Shown here: positions 18,933-31,461 of the stretch, piece after piece
How positions within the stretch are numbered: the stretch's first letter is position 1
Layout of the letters: each line of letters starts with the position of its first letter
Notes under the pieces: model-generated
What the model was told of the DNA's origin: nothing
Databases searched by the model: none
The model's input: the letters and a program-made list of their open reading frames with translations, nothing else
Source of the DNA: an uncultured Clostridia bacterium
GTDB lineage: Bacteria; Bacillota; Clostridia; Christensenellales; Borkfalkiaceae
Length of the DNA stretch: 64,000 nucleotides
Reading direction: 5' to 3'
NCBI GenBank assembly: GCA_905235815.1
Contig: CAJOMT010000001.1
Coordinates: forward strand, 1 to 64,000
Made by a program: the position numbers and the translations under genes

Positions 18933-19507
18933 TGTTCGTTACCGACAATCAGATTTTTTATTTTTGCGAGAGTTTGTTTATAGGTATAATCTGCGGTATA
19001 ATTTACGAACCGTTCGGTTTCTTTTCCGGAATTACGGGTAAGAGGGCGGTAGAGATAGCGACGGATATAATATTTTTTATTTTCGTATTTTTTGCGTATT
19101 TCTTTTTATCGGTTTTCTTTTCGTTTCCCAAGTTCAGATTTTATTTGTATGCGGGAACGATTATAGGTTTTATGCTTTGGCAACTTTCGGCGCATAAAAT
19201 CCTTGCAAAATGCTATAAACCGGTGTATAATAGAATATATCTTTTACGGAGGAAGATCAATGACGGAATCAAAAATGCGGCGGCTCGTATCGGCAGGAAC
19301 GGTAATGGCGGAAATACTGTTCGTAGTTCTCATAGCGTTTTTGGTGTACCAGTTAGTGGTAATGGGCGCAAAAAAGTCAAAAATAGAAAAATTGCAAACG
19401 GAAATCACAGAGTTACAAGAGGAAAAAAAGAACCTCGAAAACGAAATAGACCTCTGGCAGCAAGAATGGAAAATAGAGGAGAGGGCTCGCCAGATAAAAA
19501 ACAGTAA
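18932..19507 (+). CDS. yabQ: Spore cortex biosynthesis protein YabQ (membrane core plus long basic C-terminal tail)
   Basis: N-terminal ~110 aa polytopic YabQ-like; TAATG overlap with yabP. The last ~83 codons overlap divIC in a different frame. Confidence 0.75.
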   Translation: MFVTDNQIFYFCESLFIGIICGIIYEPFGFFSGITGKRAVEIATDIIFFIFVFFAYFFLSVFFSFPKFRFYLYAGTIIGFMLWQLSAHKILAKCYKPVYNRIYLLRRKINDGIKNAAARIGRNGNGGNTVRSSHSVFGVPVSGNGRKKVKNRKIANGNHRVTRGKKEPRKRNRPLAARMENRGEGSPDKKQ

Positions 19508-19511
19508 TTGA
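19260..19511 (+). CDS. divIC: Septum formation initiator / DivIC-FtsB family protein
   Basis: MTESKMRRL...TM...KIEKLQTEITELQEEKKNLENEIDLWQQEWKIEERARQIKN; RBS ACGGAGGAAG upstream; conserved yabP-yabQ-divIC order. Confidence 0.85.
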   Translation: MTESKMRRLVSAGTVMAEILFVVLIAFLVYQLVVMGAKKSKIEKLQTEITELQEEKKNLENEIDLWQQEWKIEERARQIKNSN

Positions 19512-19512
19512 T

Positions 19513-20400
19513 ATGAACGAAGAAAAATACGGCGTTTTAGACGTCGGTTCCAATTCCGTCCGAGCGCTTGTGTATTCGGACGGAAAAACTTTATATAGCG
19601 GACTTATAACTTCGAGGCTCGGCGAGGGGCTTGGCATAAGCGGAAAACTTTCCGCTGTCGCTATGATACGCACGGTAAATGCGATAGAGGAACTAAGCGC
19701 CAAGTGCGTAATAGCAGGGGCGGACAAGGTGTTTGCGTTTGCGACGGAGGCGGTCAGAAGCGCCGAAAACGGCGACGAATTCGTTTCTTTGGTAAAGGAG
19801 CGGACAGGTCTTGACGTCGAGGTTATAAGCGGCGACGAGGAGGGCGAACTCGGACTTTTGGGCGCGCTAAGCGGCAAAGACGGCGGGATAATAGATATAG
19901 GCGGTGCGTCCACCGAAATAACCGTTGCCAAGGGCGGAAAGATCGTTTATTCTCATTCAATGCCGCTGGGGGCAGTAAGGCTTACCGATTTATGCGGAGA
20001 GGACGAAAAGGCGCTTTACGAAAAAGTCAGCGTCGGCGTTTCAGGGTATGGCGAATTGCCTTGCGGAGTGGACTATTATTTTATAGGCGGAACCTCCTCT
20101 GCCGTATGTATGGTAGCGAAGAATATGAAAAAGTTCAGAAGCGAGTTCGTCGACGAAACCGTCTTGACTTACGATGATATTGCAGAGAGTTATTCAAAAA
20201 TCAAGAACGCCACTTTAAGCGAGAGGGTAAACGACTTGCATATCGACCCGAAGCGTGCGCAGATAATAGTCGGAGGGACGTATCTCATAAAATTTCTCTT
20301 TGAGCGATTCGGTTTTGAAAAGGTTACCGTCAAGGTAAATGACAATATGCTCGGATATCTGAGAAAAAAAGTATTCGGAGAGGGTTATGAAAAAAAATAA
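19513..20400 (+). CDS. Ppx/GppA-type phosphatase
   Basis: YGVLDVGSNSVRALVY, EAVRSAENG, GLLGALSGKDGGIIDIGGASTEI, PLGAVRLTD. Confidence 0.9.
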   Translation: MNEEKYGVLDVGSNSVRALVYSDGKTLYSGLITSRLGEGLGISGKLSAVAMIRTVNAIEELSAKCVIAGADKVFAFATEAVRSAENGDEFVSLVKERTGLDVEVISGDEEGELGLLGALSGKDGGIIDIGGASTEITVAKGGKIVYSHSMPLGAVRLTDLCGEDEKALYEKVSVGVSGYGELPCGVDYYFIGGTSSAVCMVAKNMKKFRSEFVDETVLTYDDIAESYSKIKNATLSERVNDLHIDPKRAQIIVGGTYLIKFLFERFGFEKVTVKVNDNMLGYLRKKVFGEGYEKK

Positions 20401-21412
20401 GATAGCAAAGATAATATGGCTATGCGTGATATACGTGCTTGCAGCCGTATATTCGGTCGTATTTTTCATATCTGTTTATAAAGGGCCTATATCTATCCCG
20501 ATAGGTATAGTCGGGGCGTTGTTGCTGTATATATTAAACGCCTTAATTCACGAGTGCGGACATTTGGCGGCTGCGAAGATTTACGGTTTTAAGCCGATAA
20601 AATTTTCCTTTTCGGTATTCAATTTCGACTTTACGCAAAAAAAAGTAAAATTTTATTTAAGAAGAAGCGACTATGCCGGCGAAACGGACGTGGTTCCCAC
20701 TAAAAGCGGAAACTACGTAAAGCGTTATACCGCAGTTTTAATCGGCGGTTTGGCAGGCGGATTTTTATCTTTCGTTTTATTTGCATTGCTGTTCTTTATT
20801 TTTGCGTTTAACGGATATATAGCGGCGCTTTTTGCGTCATTTCCGCTCGTTTTGGCGTCGTTTTTGATAAATATGATTCCAAGACTTTTGCCGAATAGCG
20901 ACGGGGCGTTTATAGTAGCGGTTACGGACGAAAAAAACAGGCGTAGTATAGATGCTTATTTTGAGATTTTGTATCTGTTAAACGATGGTAAAACGTTTGC
21001 CGAGATGCCGAGCGAATTGTTTTTTTCACGAGATATGGGCGACCTTATGTACCAAGAAGCCAAGTTGTGCGAACTTATGTTGGCGGAAGAAATCGGGGAT
21101 AGGGAAAAGATTTTATCTGCGGCAAACGACCTCTTTACCCTTGAATTCCGACTTGAAGACGTCGGTAGGGAACTTGTCTATGCCTATTCTGTTTTAGGCG
21201 ATAGGGAGAAAATAAACGCCTTACAAGCGGAGATAGCCTCGTGCGATAAGGCAAACGATTTGAGATCCAAGCGAGCATTGATAGCATACGCAAAACTTAG
21301 AGATGACGAAAAGTACGTCGAAGTCGCCATGCCTACGGCGCTTAAAGAGTGCAAAGAATGGTATTTAAAGGGCGAAGGGCGATTTAACGAAAAACTTATC
21401 GAAAAAATATAA
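20387..21412 (+). CDS. Site-2-protease-like (M50-type) membrane protein
   Basis: TM helix with ALIHECGHLAAAKIYGF (HExxH) and later NMIPRLLPNSDGAFI (NxxP...DG-like). Overlaps the ppx gene by 14 nt. Confidence 0.75.
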   Translation: MKKNKIAKIIWLCVIYVLAAVYSVVFFISVYKGPISIPIGIVGALLLYILNALIHECGHLAAAKIYGFKPIKFSFSVFNFDFTQKKVKFYLRRSDYAGETDVVPTKSGNYVKRYTAVLIGGLAGGFLSFVLFALLFFIFAFNGYIAALFASFPLVLASFLINMIPRLLPNSDGAFIVAVTDEKNRRSIDAYFEILYLLNDGKTFAEMPSELFFSRDMGDLMYQEAKLCELMLAEEIGDREKILSAANDLFTLEFRLEDVGRELVYAYSVLGDREKINALQAEIASCDKANDLRSKRALIAYAKLRDDEKYVEVAMPTALKECKEWYLKGEGRFNEKLIEKI

Positions 21413-21450
21413 AAAAATACCGCAAACAGGGCTGTTTGCGGTATTTTTTT
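21411..21450 (+). terminator. Intrinsic terminator
   Basis: AAAAAAATACCGCAAACAG-GG-CTGTTTGCGGTATTTTTTT, 19-bp arms. Confidence 0.85.
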
Positions 21451-21461
21451 GCGAAAAACGC

Positions 21462-21490
21462 TTTACTTATTTTAAATAATAAGTTATAAT
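21462..21490 (+). promoter_or_regulatory. Sigma-A promoter for gyrB-gyrA
   Basis: TTTACT-N17-TATAAT. Confidence 0.55.
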
Positions 21491-21492
21491 AA

Positions 21493-23433
<1,941 letters not shown>

Positions 23434-23450
23434 AAGGGGGTTGAGAAAAA

Positions 23451-26057
23451 ATGGCAAAGAAAGAATTCGAGCAAGCGCTTACCGATGAATTCCGCAAAAC
23501 GCTTGAGATGACTAAAATAATAGACATCGAAGTGGAAAAGGAATTAAAGCAAAGTTTTATCGACTATGCAATGTGCGTAAACCGTTCGAGGGCTATACCG
23601 GACGTAAGAGACGGACTCAAACCCGTTCACAGAAGAATACTTTATTCAATGAACGAACTCGGACTTACTCCGGACAAGCCTTATAAAAAGTGCGCAACGA
23701 TAGTCGGTGACGTACTCGGTAAATATCATCCGCACGGCGACTCATCGGTTTACGACGCACTTGTCAGATTAGCGCAAGACTTTTCGATAAATATGCCGCT
23801 CGTAGACGGGCACGGAAACTTCGGTTCAGTCGACGGCGATCCCGCAGCGGCGTATAGGTATACCGAAGCGAGAATGAGTAAAATGGCTCTCGAAATGCTT
23901 CGGGAGATAGATAAAGAAACGGTCGATTTTTATCCGAATTTCGACGATACGAGAATGCAGCCGGTAGTACTTCCGGCGAGATACCCGAACTTGCTCGTAA
24001 ACGGAGCGGACGGCATAGCGGTAGGTATGGCGACGAACATTCCTCCGCACAATCTCGGCGAAGTCATAGACGGAACGGTTGCGCTGCTGGATAACCCCGA
24101 TATCACCGATGACGAACTTATGAAGTATATCCCTGCGCCGGACTTCCCGACGGGCGGTATAATAATGGGCAGGAGCGGTATAAGGAACGCATACCGTACG
24201 GGCAGAGGCTCTATAATATTGAGAGCGAAGTGCGAAATAGAGGAATTCAATAACGGCACTCGTGAGAGAATAATAGTAACCGAACTTCCGTATCAGGTAA
24301 ATAAGCAAAAACTTATAGAGACGATTGCCGATTACGTAAAGAATAAGAAACTCGAAGGCATATCCAATATAAACGACGAGTCGGACAGACACGGTATGCG
24401 AGTCGTGATAGAAGTTAAAAAAGACGCAAACGCACAAGTGGTGTTGAATTCGCTTTATAAGCAGACCAACTTGCAAGTAAGCGACGGAATAATACTTCTC
24501 GCATTAGTCGGAACGGATCCGAAAGTTCTCACTCTCAAAGAGATATTGACTCATTACGTCGATCACCAGATAGACGTAATAGAAAGGCGAACGAGATACG
24601 ATTTATTAAAGACTATGGAGCGTGAGCACATAGTCAAGGGGCTTGTTATAGCGCTTGCGAACATAGACGAAGTCATAGCGATAATCAAGCGCAGTAAGGA
24701 TAAAGACGAGGCGAGCGAGCAGTTAAAGGCGGCGTTTTTACTCGACGACAAGCAAGCGAACGCAATACTCGAAATGCGCCTTCAAAGGCTTACTTCAATG
24801 GAAGTTGACAAACTTCAAGAGGAACTCCGCCAGTTAGAGGCGACCATTGCCGACCTTAACGATATTTTGGAGAAACCCGAAAGAGTAAGGGCGATTGTAA
24901 GGAATGATTTAGAGGAATTAAAGGGCAAATACCCGACTCCGAGAAAGACGGAAATTTCCACCGACTACGCCGATATAGGCGAGGCGGACTTGATCGAGAG
25001 AGAGGACGTCGTCGTATCGATGACGCACATGGGATATATCAAGCGTATGCCCACGAAAGATTGCAAGGCTCAGCGCAGAGGCGGCAAGGGCGTTACGGCG
25101 CATAAAGCGAAGGACGAAGATTTCGTCGAAAATATGTTCGTCTGTTCGACGCACGACGATTTGTTGTTCTTCAGTTCTCTCGGCAAAGTGTATACGATAA
25201 AATGTTTTGAAGTGCCCGAAGCGCAAAAGGTTGCGAGGGGCAGGGCAATAGTCAATCTGATACAAGTTGCCAACGGCGAGAGAATAACGGCGGTAATTCC
25301 CAGAAAAGAAATAATAGGCGACGAGCCGACAGATACCGAAAACATTGAAAGTACCGACGAATTTGAGGACAAAAAGTCTGAAAAGAAGAAATCCGAGGGC
25401 TATATAATAATGGCGACCCGCAACGGATTGATAAAGAAGACGGCGCTCTCCGAATTCGATTCCATAAGAAAGGGCGGAAAGATAGCGATAAGTCTTTTAG
25501 AGGGCGACGAACTCATATCCGTACAACTTACGGACGGCTCGCAAGAAGTGCTTATAGGTTCTCATTTCGGTAAATGTATAAGGTTCAGCGAAAACGACGT
25601 AAGGTGTATGGGCAGAGATACGCAAGGCGTGCGTTCTATGGACTTGGACGAGGGCGACTACGTAATCGATATGACCGTAATCAGACAAGGCGATACGATT
25701 ATAACCGTTACTTCCAACGGATACGGCAAGCGCAGCAGCATTGACGAATACAGACTTCAATCCCGTGCCGGCAAAGGTATAAAAGCGGGTACGTTTAACG
25801 AAAAGACGGGCTATCTCGTAGGCATTAAGCCGGTAAGCGAAGGGCAAGACGTAATGATGATATCCGATTCGGGAATAGCGATAAGGACGCAAGTCGACGA
25901 AATTTCGCTCATAAGCAGGGATACGCAAGGCGTAAAGGTTATGAGATTGGATAATGCAAATCTTGTATCTATCGCAATAGCGCCTCACGAGGACGAAGAA
26001 GAAATCTCAGAGGGTGACGAGGAAGCCGAAAACGCCGAAACTTCTACTGAAGAATAA
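23451..26057 (+). CDS. gyrA: DNA gyrase subunit A
   Basis: [52 protein letters not shown]; GyrA-box QRRGGKG present, separating it from ParC. Confidence 0.95.
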   Translation: MAKKEFEQALTDEFRKTLEMTKIIDIEVEKELKQSFIDYAMCVNRSRAIPDVRDGLKPVHRRILYSMNELGLTPDKPYKKCATIVGDVLGKYHPHGDSSVYDALVRLAQDFSINMPLVDGHGNFGSVDGDPAAAYRYTEARMSKMALEMLREIDKETVDFYPNFDDTRMQPVVLPARYPNLLVNGADGIAVGMATNIPPHNLGEVIDGTVALLDNPDITDDELMKYIPAPDFPTGGIIMGRSGIRNAYRTGRGSIILRAKCEIEEFNNGTRERIIVTELPYQVNKQKLIETIADYVKNKKLEGISNINDESDRHGMRVVIEVKKDANAQVVLNSLYKQTNLQVSDGIILLALVGTDPKVLTLKEILTHYVDHQIDVIERRTRYDLLKTMEREHIVKGLVIALANIDEVIAIIKRSKDKDEASEQLKAAFLLDDKQANAILEMRLQRLTSMEVDKLQEELRQLEATIADLNDILEKPERVRAIVRNDLEELKGKYPTPRKTEISTDYADIGEADLIEREDVVVSMTHMGYIKRMPTKDCKAQRRGGKGVTAHKAKDEDFVENMFVCSTHDDLLFFSSLGKVYTIKCFEVPEAQKVARGRAIVNLIQVANGERITAVIPRKEIIGDEPTDTENIESTDEFEDKKSEKKKSEGYIIMATRNGLIKKTALSEFDSIRKGGKIAISLLEGDELISVQLTDGSQEVLIGSHFGKCIRFSENDVRCMGRDTQGVRSMDLDEGDYVIDMTVIRQGDTIITVTSNGYGKRSSIDEYRLQSRAGKGIKAGTFNEKTGYLVGIKPVSEGQDVMMISDSGIAIRTQVDEISLISRDTQGVKVMRLDNANLVSIAIAPHEDEEEISEGDEEAENAETSTEE

Positions 26058-26065
26058 AAAAACAT

Positions 26066-26111
26066 AAAAATAAAATTCCGACTCAAATAATTGAGTCGGA
26101 ATTTTATTTTT
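26066..26111. terminator. Bidirectional intrinsic terminator between gyrA and the convergent pmbA-like gene
   Basis: AAAAATAAAATTCCGACTCAA-ATAA-TTGAGTCGGAATTTTATTTTT, 21-bp stem. Confidence 0.85.
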
Positions 26112-26166
26112 TAAAAAGTTTTTAAATAACAATATATTCATAAAATAGCAAATAAATTACAATAAA

Positions 26167-27444
26167 TTATAGTATATTCACGTCTTTTAAGAGCATAAGG
26201 TCCGGACCTTCGTATCCAACGAAAACGTCCTCGGTATCTGAAAGTTTTACCGTCTTTAACACGTCGCTGAGTTTAGCGCTCATAGTGATAGAAGTTATGG
26301 GCGTTTTGGTGTTTTTGTCGCAAAGATAAGCGAGTCTTATTTCTCCGCCTATATAGTCGTTGAATATATCGAGCTGAATACCCGATAAAGACACACATTC
26401 AATATAAGGTTCTTTATTCAATTCTTCCCTTTTTAAAGAGCCTTTTTCGAGTTTGGCGAGGCGAAGGTTTCCGCTCGGCTCATCGACTCCGAGGTATTGA
26501 CCGAAGCGGTATGTGCCGTAATAGTTTTTAACGATTCCGCCGTCAATTACTTTCACGTCTTTAAGCGAGGAGCCGTCCTCGTCGAAGAATGCGGAATTTT
26601 CGCTGCCAGCTATCATTGCTTTCATAGTGATAGTGAGTTTATCACCGTCGCCGTTTTGCTGAATGTCGTCGCCGATTTTAAAGGGGTTAGCGTGCGCATA
26701 GACGGCGCTGTAATTAAGCGACATTAAAAGTTCGAGCAAAACGCCGTAAATTTCCGAGTTTCTCAAAAGTACGTTGGTTTTGAGCGGAGTTTGCGGTTTG
26801 GTAGCCAAAGCCCTGTCTTTTACTTCTTTGATTTTTCTCGCAATTTCCGCCGTGAGTTTTTGCGGGTTAAATTCGGTAAAGCGGTAGTCCTCGTAGAGTT
26901 CCACCGAAAGTTTTTCGTCCGTAAACGTAGGAATCGCCTCGATCATAACTCTGGCGTTATTTTGCGTTTTATCGACGCCGTTACTGTTTAAAACGTGCGT
27001 TTTCTCTTTGTAAATGAATATTTCCACGGCGTTTAAAGAACAATTTTCTTCATTGTCTGCGGCGAATACCGCTTTGGCAATTTCGGCGCCGAGTGTTTTT
27101 TCGTCAAAATCGTACAAGTTAGAGGGTAGCGTTTCATCGAGCGTTCCGCAAGGCGGAAGTTCATAAGGGCGGTTGAATACGAGAGCGGCGCGGTTTATAG
27201 CGGCGTCGATTTTTCCGTTTGCCGACTTTTCGTCGTCGGACTGTAATATTTCAAAAGTGGAATCGCCCAAAAATTCACCGTGTTTAACGTAGACCGTAAC
27301 ACGTGTCGATGAGGTATCGGTACTTCTTACCGTTTCGAGTTTTTTATGCACGAAGAACAGTTCGTAAGAAGAAGTTGCCTTTTCGCTGACGCGATAAGCG
27401 CTTAAACGTTCGTTTTCCTTTAAAAGTTTAATAATATCTATCAT
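26167..27444 (-). CDS. pmbA: TldD/PmbA family protein, PmbA (TldE)-like partner
   Basis: 425 aa; lacks the HExxxH of the adjacent TldD; overlaps tldD by 4 nt. Confidence 0.85.
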   Translation of the reverse strand: MIDIIKLLKENERLSAYRVSEKATSSYELFFVHKKLETVRSTDTSSTRVTVYVKHGEFLGDSTFEILQSDDEKSANGKIDAAINRAALVFNRPYELPPCGTLDETLPSNLYDFDEKTLGAEIAKAVFAADNEENCSLNAVEIFIYKEKTHVLNSNGVDKTQNNARVMIEAIPTFTDEKLSVELYEDYRFTEFNPQKLTAEIARKIKEVKDRALATKPQTPLKTNVLLRNSEIYGVLLELLMSLNYSAVYAHANPFKIGDDIQQNGDGDKLTITMKAMIAGSENSAFFDEDGSSLKDVKVIDGGIVKNYYGTYRFGQYLGVDEPSGNLRLAKLEKGSLKREELNKEPYIECVSLSGIQLDIFNDYIGGEIRLAYLCDKNTKTPITSITMSAKLSDVLKTVKLSDTEDVFVGYEGPDLMLLKDVNIL

Positions 27445-28838
27445 CCGAGTTTCACCCTCACTTTAAGATTTGGTCCGCCGTCGGACACTCTTACCCATTC
27501 TTTATAGCCTTTGCCGCAGTAACCGGTGCCAAAGACTTCGAAGTTATCCGAGATCATAGAAATGGATTTAAGAAGGTCGGGAACGTATCCGCTCATTACT
27601 ACGGGCGAAACGTAATTGTCCGTAAGTTTTCCGTCAACGATTTCAATGCCGTATTCCGCCGTGCATTGTATTTGCCAGGTTTTCGGATCTTCCATACCGT
27701 TGTTGGTTTCAAAGAGCATATATCCGTGTTTTACGGATTTTATCATATCTTCGAGTTTGTCGTTTCCCTTTTCAAAGAAAGTATTAGTCATTCTCGAATA
27801 AGCTTTTCTCTTATAGCTTTCCCTTCTTCCGTTGCCGGTAGGCGCAGTTCCGAGTTGGTTAGCGGAGGCGAGGTCTGAAAGACCTGCGACCAAGATACCG
27901 TCTTTTATTATCTGCGTATCGTGTGCGAGTACGCCGTCGTCGTCGAAGAAGAAAGAAGCCGCGCTGTGCGTTGCCGCTGCGCCGTCGTGCATATTCGTAA
28001 TGGGCGAGGCGACGTATTTGCCGATATAGTTTTTGGCGAGCGCTCTGTCTTTGACGAACATATCCATTTCGACGCCGTGGCCGAACGCCTCGTGAGCGAT
28101 AAGTCCGGTTATCGAACTGTCCGTAATAACGTCATAAACGCCGGGAGTAATAGGCGACGCTTTTGCAAGGTGCGCCGCAAGGTCTACGACGTAATCTTTG
28201 CAGTTTCTCATTCCGTCGATGATATCTTTTAATTTGTCCGAGCCGAAAGATTTTCTGGCTTGCGACATTTTCCCGTCGAAGTAAAGCGCTATAACGAAAG
28301 CGTTAGCCCAGGAGTAATGCTGAGAAAGTTCTCTGTTAGCGGTTATGAAAAGTTTTGATACGGTATAGGGCGATATGGCAACGATAGCGTTTAAAACCTT
28401 ATCGCTTGCGCTCAGAACGTCTTTGGAAACTTCTTTGCAAACGCTCAGGAGTTCTTCGTCTGAATAATCGTCGAAGTCGGATTGTCTGACGAAATCTTTA
28501 ACGAGCGGTTCGTCGGAGAAATCCTTTATCCCTACCGTTTGTTTGACGAGCGACGGATCGACTTTTACCTTTTCGGTAATTTTTGCCGCAAGTTCGTTTA
28601 AATCTCCCGAAATATCGTTTAACGAATATTCGTAAAAAGCATTTTTGTCGTGCATTTTAATGACGAAACCGCATTCGCCTTCGTTTTCGCTGACCGAAGA
28701 TATGTTTTTATCTGCACGGTAAGCCAAAGCGTGCGTTTCGCTGCCGAGTATGCTTACGTAGCTAAAACTTTTTGAAAGGATATTTACGAGTTCTTTGCAG
28801 TTTTTTCTTCTGCTGTCTAAAAAACTTGAAAATTGCAT
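27441..28838 (-). CDS. tldD: Metallopeptidase TldD
   Basis: SITGLIAHEAFGHGVEMD (HExxxH), GTGYCGKGYKEWVRVSDGGPNL. Confidence 0.92.
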   Translation of the reverse strand: MQFSSFLDSRRKNCKELVNILSKSFSYVSILGSETHALAYRADKNISSVSENEGECGFVIKMHDKNAFYEYSLNDISGDLNELAAKITEKVKVDPSLVKQTVGIKDFSDEPLVKDFVRQSDFDDYSDEELLSVCKEVSKDVLSASDKVLNAIVAISPYTVSKLFITANRELSQHYSWANAFVIALYFDGKMSQARKSFGSDKLKDIIDGMRNCKDYVVDLAAHLAKASPITPGVYDVITDSSITGLIAHEAFGHGVEMDMFVKDRALAKNYIGKYVASPITNMHDGAAATHSAASFFFDDDGVLAHDTQIIKDGILVAGLSDLASANQLGTAPTGNGRRESYKRKAYSRMTNTFFEKGNDKLEDMIKSVKHGYMLFETNNGMEDPKTWQIQCTAEYGIEIVDGKLTDNYVSPVVMSGYVPDLLKSISMISDNFEVFGTGYCGKGYKEWVRVSDGGPNLKVRVKLG

Positions 28839-28866
28839 ACTTTATCTCCTTACATTTATTTAATTT

Positions 28867-28895
28867 ATTATAACAAAAACGGTATATTATGTCAA
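28867..28895 (-). promoter_or_regulatory. Sigma-A promoter for tldD-pmbA
   Basis: Minus strand TTGACA-N17-TATAAT. Confidence 0.75.
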
Positions 28896-29007
28896 TTAAA
28901 CTATGTAATATAATTAAAGTAGATGTCAATTTTATATGATTATTCTGCGAAAATTGTTTGAAAAAGAGATAAAAAATCGGCTAATAGCTTATTTTTAAAA
29001 AAAACAG

Positions 29008-29036
29008 TTGAAAAAATAATAAATTTGCTATATAAT
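29008..29036 (+). promoter_or_regulatory. Sigma-A promoter for lon-engB
   Basis: TTGAAA-N17-TATAAT. Confidence 0.7.
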
Positions 29037-29079
29037 AGTGATACTAAAAATGACACTTTCAAGTAATTCAAGGTGATTT

Positions 29080-31455
29080 ATGAACGATTATACTACTAAA
29101 AACGACGCAAATATAATTTCGGATTTGGAAAGCGGGTTTACACCCGAAGTGATAACCCTTCCGATGGTGGCGCTGAGAGGTAAAGTATTGCTTCCGAATA
29201 TCGCCACTTCGTTCGACGTAGGTAGGGTAAAATCTTTAAGCGCCATAAACGCCGCTGTCGATTCGTCCGATTCGCTTGTTTTCGTTGCGGCGCAAACGGA
29301 TTCAAAACTCGAAAACCCGACCGAAAAGGATATATATAATATAGGCGTAGTATGCCGCATAAAGCATATAACCCGTATGCCCGGCGAAAATATAAGGGTA
29401 AACGTTGAGGCGCTATACGTTGCGGAAATACTCGAATATTTAGACGAAAAGAAATATTTTATGGTAACCGTAAAAGAAATATTTATGGATTACGGCGATA
29501 AACTCGAAACCGAGAGTTATTTAAGGTTTGTAAAGGGCGAACTCACGTCTTTTTTAAACGGTGCGGGCACAAAACTCAACAAAGAGGTATTCGCTTCCGT
29601 TCTCTCTATGGAAGACGCCGACGTTTTCGTGAATACGGCTACTTATAATATTACTTTCAAAGAAGATGACAAACAGAAGATATTGTCTACTTTTTCCGTG
29701 AAAGAAAAACTGTATGCGTTTTACGGACTTTTGGTAAATGAAATAGAGATAGCCAAACTCGAAAAGGTAATTTCGGATAAAGTAAGAAAGAGCGTCGAAA
29801 AGAGCCAAAAGGAGTTCTACCTTAGAGAGCAACTGAAAGCGATTCATAACGAACTCGGCGACGACGAAGAAGAGGAAAAAAACGCATTAGAAGAAAGGAT
29901 CAAAAACAAAAAAATGCCTAAAGAAGTAGAAGAAAAGGCATTGAAAGAACTTTCGAGAATGGATAAAATGAACCCTTCCTCTCCCGATTATACTGTTTTA
30001 AGCACTTATATCGATTGGTTACTCGACTTGCCGTTTGAAGAGCATACCGAGGACAGGTCTGATCTTATAGAGGCTGAAAAGATACTCGACGAGGATCATT
30101 ACGGTCTTAAAAAAGTAAAAGAGAGGATAGTCGAATACCTTGCCGTCTTAAAACTTACGGGAAAGATAGGCGGTTCGATTTTATGTCTGTACGGTCCTCC
30201 GGGCGTCGGAAAAACGTCGATTGCGAAATCGATAGCGAGGGCGCTTGACAGAAAGTTCGTCAGAATGAGTTTAGGCGGCGTTAAAGACGAAGCGGAGATA
30301 AGAGGACACAGAAAGACGTATATCGGCGCAATGCCGGGCAGAATAATGTATGCGATGAAAGAGGCGGGTACGGTAAACCCCGTAATTCTGTTGGACGAAA
30401 TAGATAAAATTTCGGGAGATTTAAGGGGAGATCCTGCCAGCGCATTGCTCGAAGTATTAGATCCGGAACAAAATAATACTTTCAGAGACAGGTATCTCGA
30501 AATACCTTACGATTTGTCGAAAGTGTTGTTTATCACTACTGCGAACTCTCTCGAAACGATTCCTGCGCCATTGCTCGACAGAATGGAAGTCGTAGCGCTT
30601 GACGGGTATACGAGAAACGAGAAATTTGAGATAGCAAAGCGCTATTTAGTTCCGAAGCAGATAGAGAAAAACGGTCTTAACTCTAAGCGCATAGAATTTT
30701 CAGAAGATGCGATTTATCGACTTATAGACGGGTATACGAGAGAAGCGGGCGTCAGAAATCTCGAAAGAGAGATAGCGAGCGTATGTAGAAAAGCCGCCAC
30801 GATGTATGCCGAGGGCAAGAGAAGAAAGAAGATAAATATAGAGGGCAAGAATATAGAGGAGATGCTCGGCGGCGAGCGCTATTCGTATACCGACGAATTA
30901 AGGGAAGCGGAAGTCGGAGCGTGTACGGGGCTTGCCTGGACGGCAGTCGGCGGAACCACGCTTACGGTGGAAGTTGCGTTAAGTCAGGGCAAGGGCAATC
31001 TGCTCCTTACCGGACATTTGGGCGACGTAATGCAAGAGAGTGCGAAAATAGCACTGTCTTACGTCAAGATAAATGCGGAAAAGTATGGACTTAAAAAGGA
31101 AACTTTCGAGAACACGGACGTACACGTTCACGTACCCGAGGGCGCCACGCCGAAAGACGGGCCGAGCGCCGGCGTAACTTTGGCAACGGCTATATTGTCT
31201 GCGTTTACCGGTAAAAAGGTAAGGGGCGATATAGCGATGACGGGAGAATTGACGCTTCGAGGCAAGGTTTTGCCGATAGGCGGTTTAAAGGAAAAGAGTT
31301 TGGCGGCGTATCGTTTGGGAATAAGAACGGTTATAATGCCCGAAAAGAACAAAAAAGATTTAGAGGATATTCCGAGCAATATCGTACAGGAAATGAAGTT
31401 TATTCCGGTAAGCGATATTTCGCAAGTGTTTAAGAACGCAATTTTGGAAAAGTGA
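29080..31455 (+). CDS. lon: ATP-dependent protease Lon
   Basis: LYGPPGVGKTSIAKSIARAL, GGVKDEAEIRGHRKTYIGAMPGRI, PKDGPSAGVTLATAILSAFTGKKV. Confidence 0.97.
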   Translation: MNDYTTKNDANIISDLESGFTPEVITLPMVALRGKVLLPNIATSFDVGRVKSLSAINAAVDSSDSLVFVAAQTDSKLENPTEKDIYNIGVVCRIKHITRMPGENIRVNVEALYVAEILEYLDEKKYFMVTVKEIFMDYGDKLETESYLRFVKGELTSFLNGAGTKLNKEVFASVLSMEDADVFVNTATYNITFKEDDKQKILSTFSVKEKLYAFYGLLVNEIEIAKLEKVISDKVRKSVEKSQKEFYLREQLKAIHNELGDDEEEEKNALEERIKNKKMPKEVEEKALKELSRMDKMNPSSPDYTVLSTYIDWLLDLPFEEHTEDRSDLIEAEKILDEDHYGLKKVKERIVEYLAVLKLTGKIGGSILCLYGPPGVGKTSIAKSIARALDRKFVRMSLGGVKDEAEIRGHRKTYIGAMPGRIMYAMKEAGTVNPVILLDEIDKISGDLRGDPASALLEVLDPEQNNTFRDRYLEIPYDLSKVLFITTANSLETIPAPLLDRMEVVALDGYTRNEKFEIAKRYLVPKQIEKNGLNSKRIEFSEDAIYRLIDGYTREAGVRNLEREIASVCRKAATMYAEGKRRKKINIEGKNIEEMLGGERYSYTDELREAEVGACTGLAWTAVGGTTLTVEVALSQGKGNLLLTGHLGDVMQESAKIALSYVKINAEKYGLKKETFENTDVHVHVPEGATPKDGPSAGVTLATAILSAFTGKKVRGDIAMTGELTLRGKVLPIGGLKEKSLAAYRLGIRTVIMPEKNKKDLEDIPSNIVQEMKFIPVSDISQVFKNAILEK

Positions 31456-31461
31456 GGCTAT

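Noticed and set aside
23730-23800. Possible quinolone-resistance substitutions in the GyrA QRDR
   Set aside because: Motif reads [17 protein letters not shown]; the Ser83 and Asp87 equivalents are wild-type.
23826-24476. 216-aa minus-strand ORF inside gyrA
   Set aside because: Low-plausibility composition (Tyr/Arg/His-rich), antisense to gyrA. The same applies to the antisense ORFs inside aspS, uvrA, uvrB, lon and ackA.
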